64,000 bases of DNA from Sulfurospirillum sp001602955 (GCA_001602955.1 LVAC01000014.1:1-64000); one strand, 5' to 3'. Numbered from the stretch's first letter, positions 52,832-62,270 are shown. A program made the numbers and translations. Notes: generated by a model not told the origin, from the sequence alone.

Positions 52832-53672
52832 ACGACGCCAAGGAGAGGCTTTCGCTCCACGTTAAGACGAAAAAGCCGACATATTCACCGTTAATATCGA
52901 CTATCGGGGTGTAAAGCACGTAACTGTCTCCCATTTTCATATAGCCCGTGCCTTGAAAATTGGCACTTTTGATAAAATGAAGCCCGTTGGTCGATTGATT
53001 GACGATCGTGTAATTATCAAGCCTAAGATTTGGAGCATACTCCGAAGCATTGGCGATGTCGGCGTATTCGTTTTTCATCAAAACGTACAGCTCCACGCCG
53101 TCTTTTTTGAAATAACGACTCATATCTTTAAAATCCACAACCGTTTCGATCGTTCCGACATACTCCTCTTGGTTAAAAACCGGAGCAATCGCACGCATAA
53201 ACATACCGTTACGCCCGATCTCAATCCCTTTGATGGAGTATTTGGTTGCTTTCACTTTTTCTAGCGCATGGCGAAAAGCACTTAAATCGTCGTTACTTTC
53301 ATTGCGATAGTCCCATAAGCGCATAAAACTTTTGAACTCTTTGGTGTGCAAGTGTAAGCGTGCGTTTTCAAACACGCCCGAGAGAGCCATCGTATTTTTA
53401 ATGTCGAGCAAATAATCCAAACACTGCGTTCGATCTTGGTTTTGAAGGCAACCGATCACGTGAGGGCTTTTGGCTAAAATAACCGAGCTCGCCAATGAGA
53501 CGTGCGTCGTCTCTTCGATCTTGTTGTGTAACGTCAAAAGCAGCGCGTCCATCTGTTTTTTAAGGGTTTCGTCCTCTTCAAACGAAATCGATTTGTTGTA
53601 TAAAAAAAGCAAGCAAAGCCCAAAAAAGAGCATTACTAATGCGCTGAGGAAAAAGCGTTTTTCTTTCATCAT
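52821..53672 (-). CDS. Stand-alone Cache-type periplasmic sensor without output domain
   Basis: 283 residues. One N-terminal helix (FFLSALVMLFFGLCLLFLY) anchors a long periplasmic part with a dCache-like pattern (GIEIGRNGMFMRAIAPVFNQ, EYVGTIETVVDFKDMSRYF, YVLYTPIVDINGEYVGFFVL). No HAMP, kinase or methyl-accepting domain follows. It overlaps the histidine-kinase gene by 4 bp, so it is likely an accessory ligand sensor for that kinase (inference). The 3' end overlaps the convergent radical SAM gene by 11 bp. Confidence 0.85.
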   Translation of the reverse strand: MMKEKRFFLSALVMLFFGLCLLFLYNKSISFEEDETLKKQMDALLLTLHNKIEETTHVSLASSVILAKSPHVIGCLQNQDRTQCLDYLLDIKNTMALSGVFENARLHLHTKEFKSFMRLWDYRNESNDDLSAFRHALEKVKATKYSIKGIEIGRNGMFMRAIAPVFNQEEYVGTIETVVDFKDMSRYFKKDGVELYVLMKNEYADIANASEYAPNLRLDNYTIVNQSTNGLHFIKSANFQGTGYMKMGDSYVLYTPIVDINGEYVGFFVLTWSESLSLASFKG

Positions 53673-54850
53673 GTCAAAGCCTTTTGTTCGTTTTCAACTT
53701 TATCGAGCCATTTTTGGTGATCGAGCTTAAAAACGTACGTAAAGCGCGATCCTTGGTTCTCGTACGATTCAATGTCGATATCGACGTCGTTTTTATTGCA
53801 TATATTTTGAACGATATTGAGTCCTAAGCCAAAGCCGCCTTGCACGCCGTCTTCCCTTTCAAAACGCTCAAAGACTTTATAGAGGTCTTTAATGCCTTGC
53901 CCGTGATCGATAAAGCTCAAAATACAACTGCTTTCGTCTTTACGGTGAAGGTATATTTCGACAATGCCTTGAAAAAACGAATACTTAATCGCATTGGAGA
54001 GCGTATTATCAAGAATGCGTTGCAGTTCGACCTTACTGATAAAAATCATCATCGCCTCTTCGATCTCGTACTTTAAAACGATGGATTTCGAGCGTGCAAT
54101 ATCTTCGAAAAATGCGATGCGTAACCCGAGGTATTCCGAAAGGTTGATCGGCTCTTTCGCATACACCACTTTTTTGTGTTTAATATAATATTCCACGTCT
54201 TCGTATGTCATTTGCATCTGTTTCGTTGCCGCTTTAATGCGCTGAAGGTGTTTGGAAGAGGTTACGTAATTGGAGAGCAACTCGACGTTAATGTTAATGA
54301 CGCCCAAAGGCGTTTTGAGTTCATGCATCGAATCGTTAAAAAAGTCGTTCATATAGCGTTGCATCCGCTGATACGGATAGATGCTCGAATGCACGAAGAC
54401 GTTGCTTAGAAGGTAAATCAAAAACAAAACGATAAAAAAAAGCATCGTCGTCACGAAAATAATCTTGGCATAATTGAGCTTGGTTTGAACCACCACGAAA
54501 AAAAGCCCTCTATCGTCGGTTTGTACCGCTTTTTGATAGTACAAAAACGGATACACCACGCGTATCTTAAATTGCACGTCCTCTAACGTCGCTTCGATGC
54601 CTCGGTACAAAAGCGTATGCGTTTCATCGTAAATATTGAGGTGAAACCGTACGCTACGCGGAATATCAAACTCTTCTTTGGCAAAAATGCTTTTTTCGTG
54701 CGTTGCGACCCATTCGAAAAGCTCTTGCGAAGCTTTGTATTTTTCTTCCGTCACCGTACTTTGAATCGCAAAAAAACTCGGAACGCAAAAAAGTGCCATG
54801 ACGATTAACGTATAAAGCCAAACCGAACGAAACGGATTAAGCGTCAACAT
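53669..54850 (-). CDS. Membrane histidine kinase
   Basis: 393 residues. Two helices (about 10-30 and 128-152) enclose a small periplasmic domain of about 95 residues. The phospho-accepting His176 is in DSMHELKTPLG. N-box DNTLSNAIKYS, G1 DHGQGI and G2 GGFGLGLNIV are intact. It overlaps the regulator gene by 14 bp, forming a co-translated pair. Confidence 0.93.
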   Translation of the reverse strand: MLTLNPFRSVWLYTLIVMALFCVPSFFAIQSTVTEEKYKASQELFEWVATHEKSIFAKEEFDIPRSVRFHLNIYDETHTLLYRGIEATLEDVQFKIRVVYPFLYYQKAVQTDDRGLFFVVVQTKLNYAKIIFVTTMLFFIVLFLIYLLSNVFVHSSIYPYQRMQRYMNDFFNDSMHELKTPLGVININVELLSNYVTSSKHLQRIKAATKQMQMTYEDVEYYIKHKKVVYAKEPINLSEYLGLRIAFFEDIARSKSIVLKYEIEEAMMIFISKVELQRILDNTLSNAIKYSFFQGIVEIYLHRKDESSCILSFIDHGQGIKDLYKVFERFEREDGVQGGFGLGLNIVQNICNKNDVDIDIESYENQGSRFTYVFKLDHQKWLDKVENEQKALT

Positions 54851-55505
54851 CGATTTTATACCCCAAACCGCGCGAGGATTTGATGAATGCTTCGACGCCT
54901 ACTTTGAGTCTGATCTTGCGAATGTACATTCGAATGTCGGCATAACTGATCTCTTTGCCTTCCCAAACGTTTTCGCGCAGGGTCTCGATATCGCAGAACG
55001 TATTTTTACGTCGAATTAAAAAACGCACCAACTCTTGTTCTTTGGAACTTAAGATAATCGTTTGATCGTCTTTCTTGATTTCGCCCGTTTCGAAATTGAA
55101 ACAAAGACCGCATGCCAGCTTAAACACCCCTTCGTTTCCGGTTTGGTAGTGCTTTTTAATCAGCTCTTTAACACGAAGCTCCAACTCTTTGAGCTCAAAA
55201 GGTTTTTTGAGATAATCGTTACAGCCAAGCTCATAGCCGATTGCGATATTGTCGATATCTACCAAAGAGGTAATGATGATAATCGGCGTGGTAATCTTGG
55301 CTTCTTTGATGTATTTGATCAGTTCGTGACCGTTGAGCTTAGGAACTTTCACGTCCAACAAAAACAGATAATAGGTTTTTTGCATAATCGCGTCCAAAGC
55401 ACTCTCTCCGTCGAAAAAGGCATCGACTTCATAGCCCAAAAACTCCAAATACTCTTTAATGCTTTCGTTGTAATTGTAGTCGTCTTCGAGCAATAAAAGT
55501 TTCAT
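54837..55505 (-). CDS. OmpR-family response regulator
   Basis: 222 residues from the ATG at 55505. Receiver Asp51 is in FLLDVKVPKLNG. The C-terminal winged helix (ILSSKEQELVRFLIRRKN, ENVWEGKEISYADIRMYIRKIR) is typical. Starts 8 bp after psrC, so it probably belongs to the psr transcript and could control psr or other respiratory genes. Confidence 0.94.
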   Translation of the reverse strand: MKLLLLEDDYNYNESIKEYLEFLGYEVDAFFDGESALDAIMQKTYYLFLLDVKVPKLNGHELIKYIKEAKITTPIIIITSLVDIDNIAIGYELGCNDYLKKPFELKELELRVKELIKKHYQTGNEGVFKLACGLCFNFETGEIKKDDQTIILSSKEQELVRFLIRRKNTFCDIETLRENVWEGKEISYADIRMYIRKIRLKVGVEAFIKSSRGLGYKIDVDA

Positions 55506-55513
55506 GATCGTCC

Positions 55514-56482
55514 TTATCCAAGATAGATTTGTCCGGCGTAAATGATGTAATAACGTAGCAATAAAACGCCTAAAAGCACCGCCGTTGCATTGGTTAAAAT
55601 ATACCCCACCCGATAGACGTGGCTTCGTAACGCCAAAATAACCGTCGCAAGCGGCAATAACAACCCGATGCCGATGACTCCGAGCCAAAAGACCAACGCC
55701 AATCCGCCGTGGCTCAGTGCCACTTTCGCCACCGACGAAACTTCGCCGCCGCCGTAAAAAAGACCGATGAAAAAGATACCCAAAAGCGGCAATTCGGTCA
55801 TAATAACCCGCAAATCCAGCACCAAAAGGTACTTGATGCTCTCCGTGTTGATCGTACTTTTAAAAAACACCAATCCGATCAAAATATTCACCGCAATCCC
55901 CGAAGAGATACTCGAAGTTAAAAAAACGATCGGTAAGACAGGACTGTTCCACAGCGGAATCGCATACAATGCCGAGAGCAAAAAGCCCGTATAAGAACCT
56001 ACGCACAATGCCGCCGCCATTAAAAAATATTCGATCGTTTTTGCATACGAGTGCAAACTCTTGACCCATTCGACAAAACTTCCCAAAGGCGAAAGCCATG
56101 TGTATTTCACGATCGTCCGTTCAAACACCAAAAGCGTAAAAACCAACACGATCGGCGTGTAAATCAGCAAGAAAAGAACGCCCAAGCTCATAACCGAGAG
56201 AGGATTAAAACGAATCAAAAGCCAATAAAACGACAACGGACGCCCTAAATCCGCGACCAATAAAAAAAGTCCCGCTAAAATCGATACGGGAGCGACCAAA
56301 GTTCCAGACTTAATCATCGCATCCCAAATCGATGAGTTGCTACGTTCGTGTCGATTCCATTTGACCAGCAACGCAACGATAATCGAGCCCGCGCTAATAC
56401 CGGCTAAAAAGAGATAAACGGCAATCGCCCACGACCAATGAATCACTTCGTACTGCGCCGTACTTCCCCACATCGGGCTCAT
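55514..56482 (-). CDS. NrfD/PsrC-family membrane subunit (set 1)
   Basis: 322 residues, about eight to nine helices. The quinone-binding family signature is present: AVYLFLAGISAGSIIVALLV at the N-terminus. It would carry electrons between menaquinone and the FeS subunit. Overlaps psrB-like gene by 4 bp. Confidence 0.92.
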   Translation of the reverse strand: MSPMWGSTAQYEVIHWSWAIAVYLFLAGISAGSIIVALLVKWNRHERSNSSIWDAMIKSGTLVAPVSILAGLFLLVADLGRPLSFYWLLIRFNPLSVMSLGVLFLLIYTPIVLVFTLLVFERTIVKYTWLSPLGSFVEWVKSLHSYAKTIEYFLMAAALCVGSYTGFLLSALYAIPLWNSPVLPIVFLTSSISSGIAVNILIGLVFFKSTINTESIKYLLVLDLRVIMTELPLLGIFFIGLFYGGGEVSSVAKVALSHGGLALVFWLGVIGIGLLLPLATVILALRSHVYRVGYILTNATAVLLGVLLLRYYIIYAGQIYLG

Positions 56483-57045
56483 ACTTTAACTCCTTTGCGT
56501 GCGGGGATAAAGCAGACTTTCGGTTTCGTTCCCAAATGCGCTTTGGGAAATAATAGGGTCTCTTTGCGTGAAAGCATCGCAACCGCCGAATTTTCTTGAC
56601 TCACATCCCCAAAACGTAACGCTTCGGTCGTACAAACGCTGACGCATGCGGGATCTAGCGCTTTTGAAAGCCGGCTATCAAAACAAAACGTACATTTTTC
56701 GACCACGTTTTTGAGTGGATTGATAAAGCGTGCATGGTAAGGACACGCCAAAATACAATACTTACATGTAATGCATTGCGACTCGTGAATATGCACCAAA
56801 CCGTCTTTGCTCTGAAACGACGCTCCCGTAGGGCATACACTCACGCACGGAGGCTCGTCGCACATCACGCACGAGCGTCTTTCAAAGTGCATTCCAAGGT
56901 GTGGAAAAACGCCTTGCGTCGTGACATGGACTTGCAAACGATAAACTCCCTCAGGCACGTCGTTCTCCAAACGGCACGCCACGTTACAGGCTTGACATCC
57001 GATGCAAAGATTTTCGTCGAAAATCAGTCGATACGCTTTTGCCAT
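56479..57045 (-). CDS. Four-cluster ferredoxin subunit, PsrB type (set 1)
   Basis: 188 residues from the ATG at 57045. Four [4Fe-4S] cysteine groups: CIGCQACNVAC, CVMCDEPPCVSVCPTG, CITCKYCILACPYHARF, and CTFC with ACVSVC. It wires the molybdenum subunit to the membrane subunit. Lies between psrA- and psrC-like genes. Confidence 0.94.
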   Translation of the reverse strand: MAKAYRLIFDENLCIGCQACNVACRLENDVPEGVYRLQVHVTTQGVFPHLGMHFERRSCVMCDEPPCVSVCPTGASFQSKDGLVHIHESQCITCKYCILACPYHARFINPLKNVVEKCTFCFDSRLSKALDPACVSVCTTEALRFGDVSQENSAVAMLSRKETLLFPKAHLGTKPKVCFIPARKGVKV

Positions 57046-57047
57046 CG

Positions 57048-59312
57048 CTATGCCCTCACGATACGAACGCCGGTATTGGTAATCATCGCACCGCAAACAG
57101 GCGCGGTTTTTAACGAAAGCAGTTTGGAAGCACTCGATCCTTTACGATCAATCTTAGGCAGTAAAGGCGTTTGCCGTCCAAATCCCATATACAAAAAGAG
57201 TGTATCGGGGCGAATGCCTTCGGTAAGAAACACTTTCACCTTCTCTTTGCCGATCTCGTTTTCGATGTAACACGTATCGTTTGGACGCAAGCCGTGGGCT
57301 TTTGCCGTACTCGGATGCATCCAAAGAGGGTTGTCGGGCATGAGGGCGTGAAGGTAAGGGACGTTTTGCGTATGCGCGTTGGTATGAATCGCACTCTTAC
57401 CCGAGATCAGCGTATACGGATAGTTTTGTTGCACGTCCATATCGACCGCGCAAGGTACGCCGTATCCCGCAAACGCTTGTTCGATATGCGCGCAAAAGAG
57501 CTCGATTTTGCCCGAGGGCGTTTTTCGTCGGCGTTCGAACATCTCCGCAACATGTCTAGGCTCAACGTGTGCATAACGTTCGCAAAAAGCACGGACACTC
57601 GCCTCTTCTCGTACAAAAAGGTGCGGTATCGTCGCTTGAACGTATCCTCGTTTCACGAGGCTTTCCAACAATGCGCTATTGCCTTTGGCTTGGTACGCGC
57701 GAAGCTCTTGCATCGTTTTCCACGGATACGCATGCGAAAAACCCAATGCGTCGGCTAAGCTTCGAACGATTTCGTGCAAGCTTCGAGTGCGGTGCAGGGG
57801 CGTTAGAGCGCGATTGCGCATCGTATAGGAGGGAACAAGCCCGTGATGCAGGTGAATACTTTCGTCCCGCTCTAAGTAGGTCGATTCGGGTAAAACCACG
57901 TCCGCCATCATCGCCATATCGCTCATGTAAATGTCGTTCACGACGATCAAATCCAACGACGCCATCGCCGTTCTCATTTTTTGCGGATCGGCAACGGTTA
58001 CCAACGGATTGTGGCGCGTTAAAAACCATCCTTTGATCGCGTAGGGTTGTTGCGTTAAAATCGCGTCCGCAATCGCATTGAGTACGCCGTGCTTTTTCGG
58101 AACAAACCGATACGCGCTTCCCTCTTCACCCGCACCGTCTATACGCGCAATGCCGACTTCCGGAGTCGGATAGGGCGATTGAAGCAAAGGAAAAAGCGGC
58201 TCTTGAATCAATGCGTTGAGCATTTCGGGCGTTTTTGCAAAGTAGATACCGCCTTTTTTCTCCACGTTTCCCATCAAAACGTTGGCGATTAAAATCGCGC
58301 GGGTACGCTGAAACTCCGCCGGAGACGTCGTCGCTTTGTGCCCCCAATCAAGTATGCAACGCGGCGCGGCGCGGTAAATTTCGTCCGCCAAACGCTCGAT
58401 CGTTTTCGCATCGATTCCGGTGTAACGCTCTTGCCATTGCGGAGTCGTCTCTTTCAAAGAGGCTTTTAAAGCGTCCAATCCAATGCAATAACGCCGGACA
58501 AACGCGTGGTCGTATTTAGCGTCTCTGAGCCATACATGTAAAAGGCTTAAGACAAACGCAAGGTCTTGCCCTGCCTTAATCGGATACCACTCGTCCGCCT
58601 TGCCCGCCATGATCGAAAACCTCGGGTCTAGCACGATCAATTTTTTGGAAGGGTTTGCCGCAAAACGCGCCATGGCTTTGCTTAAGGGAATGTCTAGCCC
58701 TTCAAAGAGGTTGTGCCCGAAATTGACGATATAATCGGCATGCTCGAAATCCCGATACGCCCGTTCGCCGAACGTCTGCTCCAAGGCACTCTCAATCGCG
58801 ATCGGACAAGAACTCCAATGTGAAAACGTATTGGGAGAGCCGTAGTTGGCGGCAAAAGAGGATAAAAGATCGAACGATTCGCCCGTTTTGGACGAAAACA
58901 GCATACTCTGCGCACCGTAGTTTTGTTTCAAACGCTGCATCGACGAAGCGACAAACGCCAAAGCTTCGTCCCAAGATGCTTCTCTCCAACGGTTCTCCCC
59001 GCGTTGCCCTACGCGCATTAACGGCGTCCTCAGGCGGTCTTGATCGTATAACTGCGAAACGCCCGAAAGCCCTCTGGCGCAAATACTCGAGTGCATACGC
59101 GTATCAAACGCGTTTCCTTGAAGCCACACGGGTTTTTGATCCACCACGCGTACTTCGATAGCACAACGACTGCTGCACATTTCGCATACGCTTCGCACCC
59201 ATTTGTCTTCGCCTTTGAGTATGCTTGGTTCCAAAGCGCGGAGACTTCCTTGCATGCTAAGGGCGGCGGTTGAAAATTGAAGGAATCGTCGTCGGGCATA
59301 AGACTCTATCAC
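57048..59312 (-). CDS. Periplasmic molybdopterin oxidoreductase, PsrA/PhsA type (set 1)
   Basis: 754 residues. A twin-arginine signal (YARRRFLQFSTAAL) directs it to the periplasm. The N-terminal cluster is C-x2-C-x3-C with a fourth Cys about 27 residues on (CEMCSSRC, then SICARG). A Cys in FSHWSSCPIA lies where the Mo ligand is found in polysulfide/thiosulfate reductases. The length matches PsrA (about 760). Polysulfide, thiosulfate and related electron acceptors are all possible. Confidence 0.9.
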   Translation of the reverse strand: MIESYARRRFLQFSTAALSMQGSLRALEPSILKGEDKWVRSVCEMCSSRCAIEVRVVDQKPVWLQGNAFDTRMHSSICARGLSGVSQLYDQDRLRTPLMRVGQRGENRWREASWDEALAFVASSMQRLKQNYGAQSMLFSSKTGESFDLLSSFAANYGSPNTFSHWSSCPIAIESALEQTFGERAYRDFEHADYIVNFGHNLFEGLDIPLSKAMARFAANPSKKLIVLDPRFSIMAGKADEWYPIKAGQDLAFVLSLLHVWLRDAKYDHAFVRRYCIGLDALKASLKETTPQWQERYTGIDAKTIERLADEIYRAAPRCILDWGHKATTSPAEFQRTRAILIANVLMGNVEKKGGIYFAKTPEMLNALIQEPLFPLLQSPYPTPEVGIARIDGAGEEGSAYRFVPKKHGVLNAIADAILTQQPYAIKGWFLTRHNPLVTVADPQKMRTAMASLDLIVVNDIYMSDMAMMADVVLPESTYLERDESIHLHHGLVPSYTMRNRALTPLHRTRSLHEIVRSLADALGFSHAYPWKTMQELRAYQAKGNSALLESLVKRGYVQATIPHLFVREEASVRAFCERYAHVEPRHVAEMFERRRKTPSGKIELFCAHIEQAFAGYGVPCAVDMDVQQNYPYTLISGKSAIHTNAHTQNVPYLHALMPDNPLWMHPSTAKAHGLRPNDTCYIENEIGKEKVKVFLTEGIRPDTLFLYMGFGRQTPLLPKIDRKGSSASKLLSLKTAPVCGAMITNTGVRIVRA

Positions 59313-59336
59313 GTATGGCTCGCTTAAAGATTTTTC

Positions 59337-59357
59337 TCTTACGCAAATGATGTAAGA
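59337..59357. promoter_or_regulatory. Inverted-repeat site upstream of psr set 1
   Basis: A 21-bp site with arms TCTTAC and GTAAGA separated by 9 bases, 25-45 bp before the molybdoenzyme start. A similar site occurs upstream of the FIST gene (62243). Could bind the operon-linked response regulator. Confidence 0.4.
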
Positions 59358-59386
59358 ATTCTGTCTTATTGTAAGGTATTTTCGCT

Positions 59387-62188
59387 TTAAAGCTCTATAA
59401 CCCGATGCGGTTTGCTAAAAAGATAGCCTTGAGAAAAGTCGACGTTTAAGCGTTCCAGCTTGGCTTGCACCGTTTCTTTATCCACAAATTCGGCGACGAT
59501 TTTATAACCCATTTTATGCGCGAACGAGACAATCGTCTCGACCGTCATCTCTTTGGTCGGATCGGTATCGATCTCTTGGATTAACGAGCCGTCAATCTTA
59601 ATATAATCGATTTTGAGTCGCGCCAAATAGGAAAAATTGGAGTATCCCGTACCGAAATCATCGATAGCGATACGGCATCCTAGTGCTTTTGCTTCTTGAA
59701 TAAAAAAGCTCATCTCTTCAAAATTGTCGATACCCTCACTCTCGACGATTTCCAAAATGACCCGATCACCGCAACCGTACGTGCGAATCGCGTCGTACAA
59801 ACACTCTTTAACCGACACGGAGAGAATATCGCGGACATTGAGGTTCAGCGAAAAAGCGACGCCTTTGTCGTGAAGGTAGGCAAAGGATTTTTGAATCATG
59901 ATTTTCGTCAGCTTTTCGTAAAGCCGCGTTTTTTTGGCTTGTTCCAAAAAATGGTACGGACTTAAGTAACTCCCGTCCTCTTCTTCCAAGCGCATCAGCA
60001 CTTCGTACTTGGTAATTTTTTTTTGCACGTTGTCGTAAATGCCTTGATAAAACGGTACGATGCGATCGTTTTCGACGGCATGTTGAATTTTATGAATGAT
60101 TTGAATATTGTGTTTTGTTTTATCTTTGAGCGTTTCGTTGAGGTTGTACGTCACGATCACCTCATCGCGTTTTTTAGCCTCTTTGAGCGCAATGTGCGAC
60201 TGCATGTAGATATGCTCGTCGCATCCCGAAGCGATGCCGACATTCAGGCGCACAACGATTTCATAGCCTTGAATGAGAAAAATATGCTTTTCCAGATAAT
60301 GAATCATTCGGTAGAGTTTATCGCTGTTTTTATGCTGCCATACGTGATCGTTTTCTTTAATCAATAAGGCAAATTCATCTCCGTTGATGCGAAAAACGAC
60401 GCGGTGTTTTTCCGCAAAGCGTTGATCGAGCAACGCTCCGATCTCTTTGAGCAATGCGTCGCCCACGTCGTATCCTAGATAATCGTTAATCTCCGAAAAG
60501 CCGATCAGGTTGATGAGCATCAACATCTTTTCGTTCGTATCGCTGCGTATTTCGTTAAAAAGAGCCTGACGGTTGCCAAGTCCCGTCAATTCGTCGATGA
60601 GCTGTTCTTGAATGATGCGATCTTTAACGATTTGCTCCGTAATATCCGTGCTACTCGTGATATACTCCATCGTTTGCCCGTGTTCGTTGACGACGGGAAC
60701 CAAGGTACTTTTGATGTAAAACGTTTCGCCTTGTCGGTTGAGGCATTTTAAAACGCCTTGCCAAATCCGTTGCGATTGAATCGTTTCCCATAGCGTGTCA
60801 TACGAAGACTCATCGTGTTCGGGATGGCGAAAACGGCTGTGTTTCGTACCGATAATTTCATCTCGCGTATATCCCGTAGCCGCGCAAAACGCGTCGTTGA
60901 CGTAGGTGATGTAGCCTTGTGCATCCATTTTCGAAAAAATAGCACTGTGGTCTAAAACGGTTTTATATTGGCGTAAAAAGTTGACGCTTTCGTCCAATTC
61001 GCATTGCGTCGTATTGACCAAATGCGTCAAAAATTTTAAAATCGAATCCGTGGGGCGAACCATCGTTTTTTTGAGAGGGATTTGGTGAATGGAGGATTCG
61101 CTAAGGGCTAGAATCGTTGTCGTAACGTTTAACAGATGATTCGCAGTACGACCGCGGTAAAATTCGCCGTAGGTAAAAAATCCGACCGTAGGAGCGATTT
61201 GCTCTAACATTTCCAGCTCGTAATGCAGTTGATCTTTTAAAAAATATTTTCGAACAGCACAGGAGTAAATAAACATCGCTTCAATCGCGTTTTCGCAAAG
61301 GGTTTGTTGTAGTGTTTCGGCTTTTTCCATAATCTCTTCGATATTGCCGATGGCAAAACGCACGTGATCACCCTCGCAAAACTCTCCGGCAAAACGATAC
61401 GAACGGTCTTCATTGACACCCACGATTGAGCGGCATACCTCTACGTTCTCGCTTTGGCTCACCAACGGAAAGGCAATGGCACTCGCGGGCAATCCTCGAA
61501 TCATATCGTTGCCCAAATAGTGCCGATAGACCGCTTCGATCGGTTGATGATCGAGTTCGTACAAATCGTTTCCCTTGCAGCGCGTAACCGTCATCGTTTT
61601 ACCGATTTGCGTCCATCCGAACGAGTAATCTTGATGGACATGTAAGCTATCGCCTTCCAAAATCGCCAAAACGACGCCGTGGTCTTCGATGCGGTCGGCA
61701 TGAAACAGATACGTTTGCGCAAACGCAAAACTATCGGCGGCGTTTCCTCCGGCGACGACGACATGTGCGGCGGCTTCGCCCAAGGCTTGAATAAACGCCT
61801 CGTTCTCCTTGCTTTTCAAAGGTTCGGTAAAAGCGATGCAGACTTTCGTCAAAGGCGTTATCGCGCGCGATGCGATTTCATACGCGCTTTTTCGATCGGC
61901 AACGTCAAGGTAGTATACGCCGGCGCGTGAGGTTTCCAAAAGGCAAAATGAAAGAACGATCGTTTCTTGGGACATTTGAGCTCGGTGGATTTCTCCGGCA
62001 CTCGTCGCTCCGATGACCACACTTTGCGGTAAACGGGTATGAAGGTAATCTAAAATATTTTGAAGAACGACGCAATCGCCGCTTCCGCTAAAAAGTTGTA
62101 TGAAAAGATGCTGATCGGGTTGGAAGCGCGCCTCGACGAAGTTTTGCAAGGTCTTTAAATCATCATAAATAAGAGAGTACAACTTCAT
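59387..62188 (-). CDS. FIST-PAS-GGDEF-EAL sensor protein
   Basis: 933 residues from an ATG at 62188 (AAAGGA before it). FIST ligand-sensing domain (about 1-390, with VVIGATSAGEI and VVAGGNAADS), PAS (about 420-540, ITYVNDAFCAATGYTRDEIIG), then GGDEF and EAL. The signature loops are variant: NGDEF (about 602) instead of GGDEF and EVL (about 729) instead of EAL, while DDFGTGYS remains. No membrane segment, so cytosolic. It should make, degrade or bind cyclic di-GMP in response to a small ligand. Confidence 0.93.
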   Translation of the reverse strand: MKLYSLIYDDLKTLQNFVEARFQPDQHLFIQLFSGSGDCVVLQNILDYLHTRLPQSVVIGATSAGEIHRAQMSQETIVLSFCLLETSRAGVYYLDVADRKSAYEIASRAITPLTKVCIAFTEPLKSKENEAFIQALGEAAAHVVVAGGNAADSFAFAQTYLFHADRIEDHGVVLAILEGDSLHVHQDYSFGWTQIGKTMTVTRCKGNDLYELDHQPIEAVYRHYLGNDMIRGLPASAIAFPLVSQSENVEVCRSIVGVNEDRSYRFAGEFCEGDHVRFAIGNIEEIMEKAETLQQTLCENAIEAMFIYSCAVRKYFLKDQLHYELEMLEQIAPTVGFFTYGEFYRGRTANHLLNVTTTILALSESSIHQIPLKKTMVRPTDSILKFLTHLVNTTQCELDESVNFLRQYKTVLDHSAIFSKMDAQGYITYVNDAFCAATGYTRDEIIGTKHSRFRHPEHDESSYDTLWETIQSQRIWQGVLKCLNRQGETFYIKSTLVPVVNEHGQTMEYITSSTDITEQIVKDRIIQEQLIDELTGLGNRQALFNEIRSDTNEKMLMLINLIGFSEINDYLGYDVGDALLKEIGALLDQRFAEKHRVVFRINGDEFALLIKENDHVWQHKNSDKLYRMIHYLEKHIFLIQGYEIVVRLNVGIASGCDEHIYMQSHIALKEAKKRDEVIVTYNLNETLKDKTKHNIQIIHKIQHAVENDRIVPFYQGIYDNVQKKITKYEVLMRLEEEDGSYLSPYHFLEQAKKTRLYEKLTKIMIQKSFAYLHDKGVAFSLNLNVRDILSVSVKECLYDAIRTYGCGDRVILEIVESEGIDNFEEMSFFIQEAKALGCRIAIDDFGTGYSNFSYLARLKIDYIKIDGSLIQEIDTDPTKEMTVETIVSFAHKMGYKIVAEFVDKETVQAKLERLNVDFSQGYLFSKPHRVIEL

Positions 62189-62242
62189 GACGATTCCTTT
62201 GAAAATAATACGAAAGACGTATTGTATCACAACAAAAGAAAA

Positions 62243-62265
62243 TCTTACGCTAAGATGATGCAAAG
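62243..62265. promoter_or_regulatory. Site resembling the psr set 1 upstream repeat
   Basis: TCTTACGCTAAGATGATGCA at 62243-62262 aligns with the site at 59337-59357 with two single-base gaps. It lies 55-77 bp upstream of the FIST gene start, in its promoter region. Confidence 0.35.
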
Positions 62266-62270
62266 GCACG

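Noticed and set aside
57171..58519. Several plus-strand open frames across the molybdoenzyme gene
   Set aside because: All are antisense to a gene with clear motifs; none has a ribosome site or recognisable domain.
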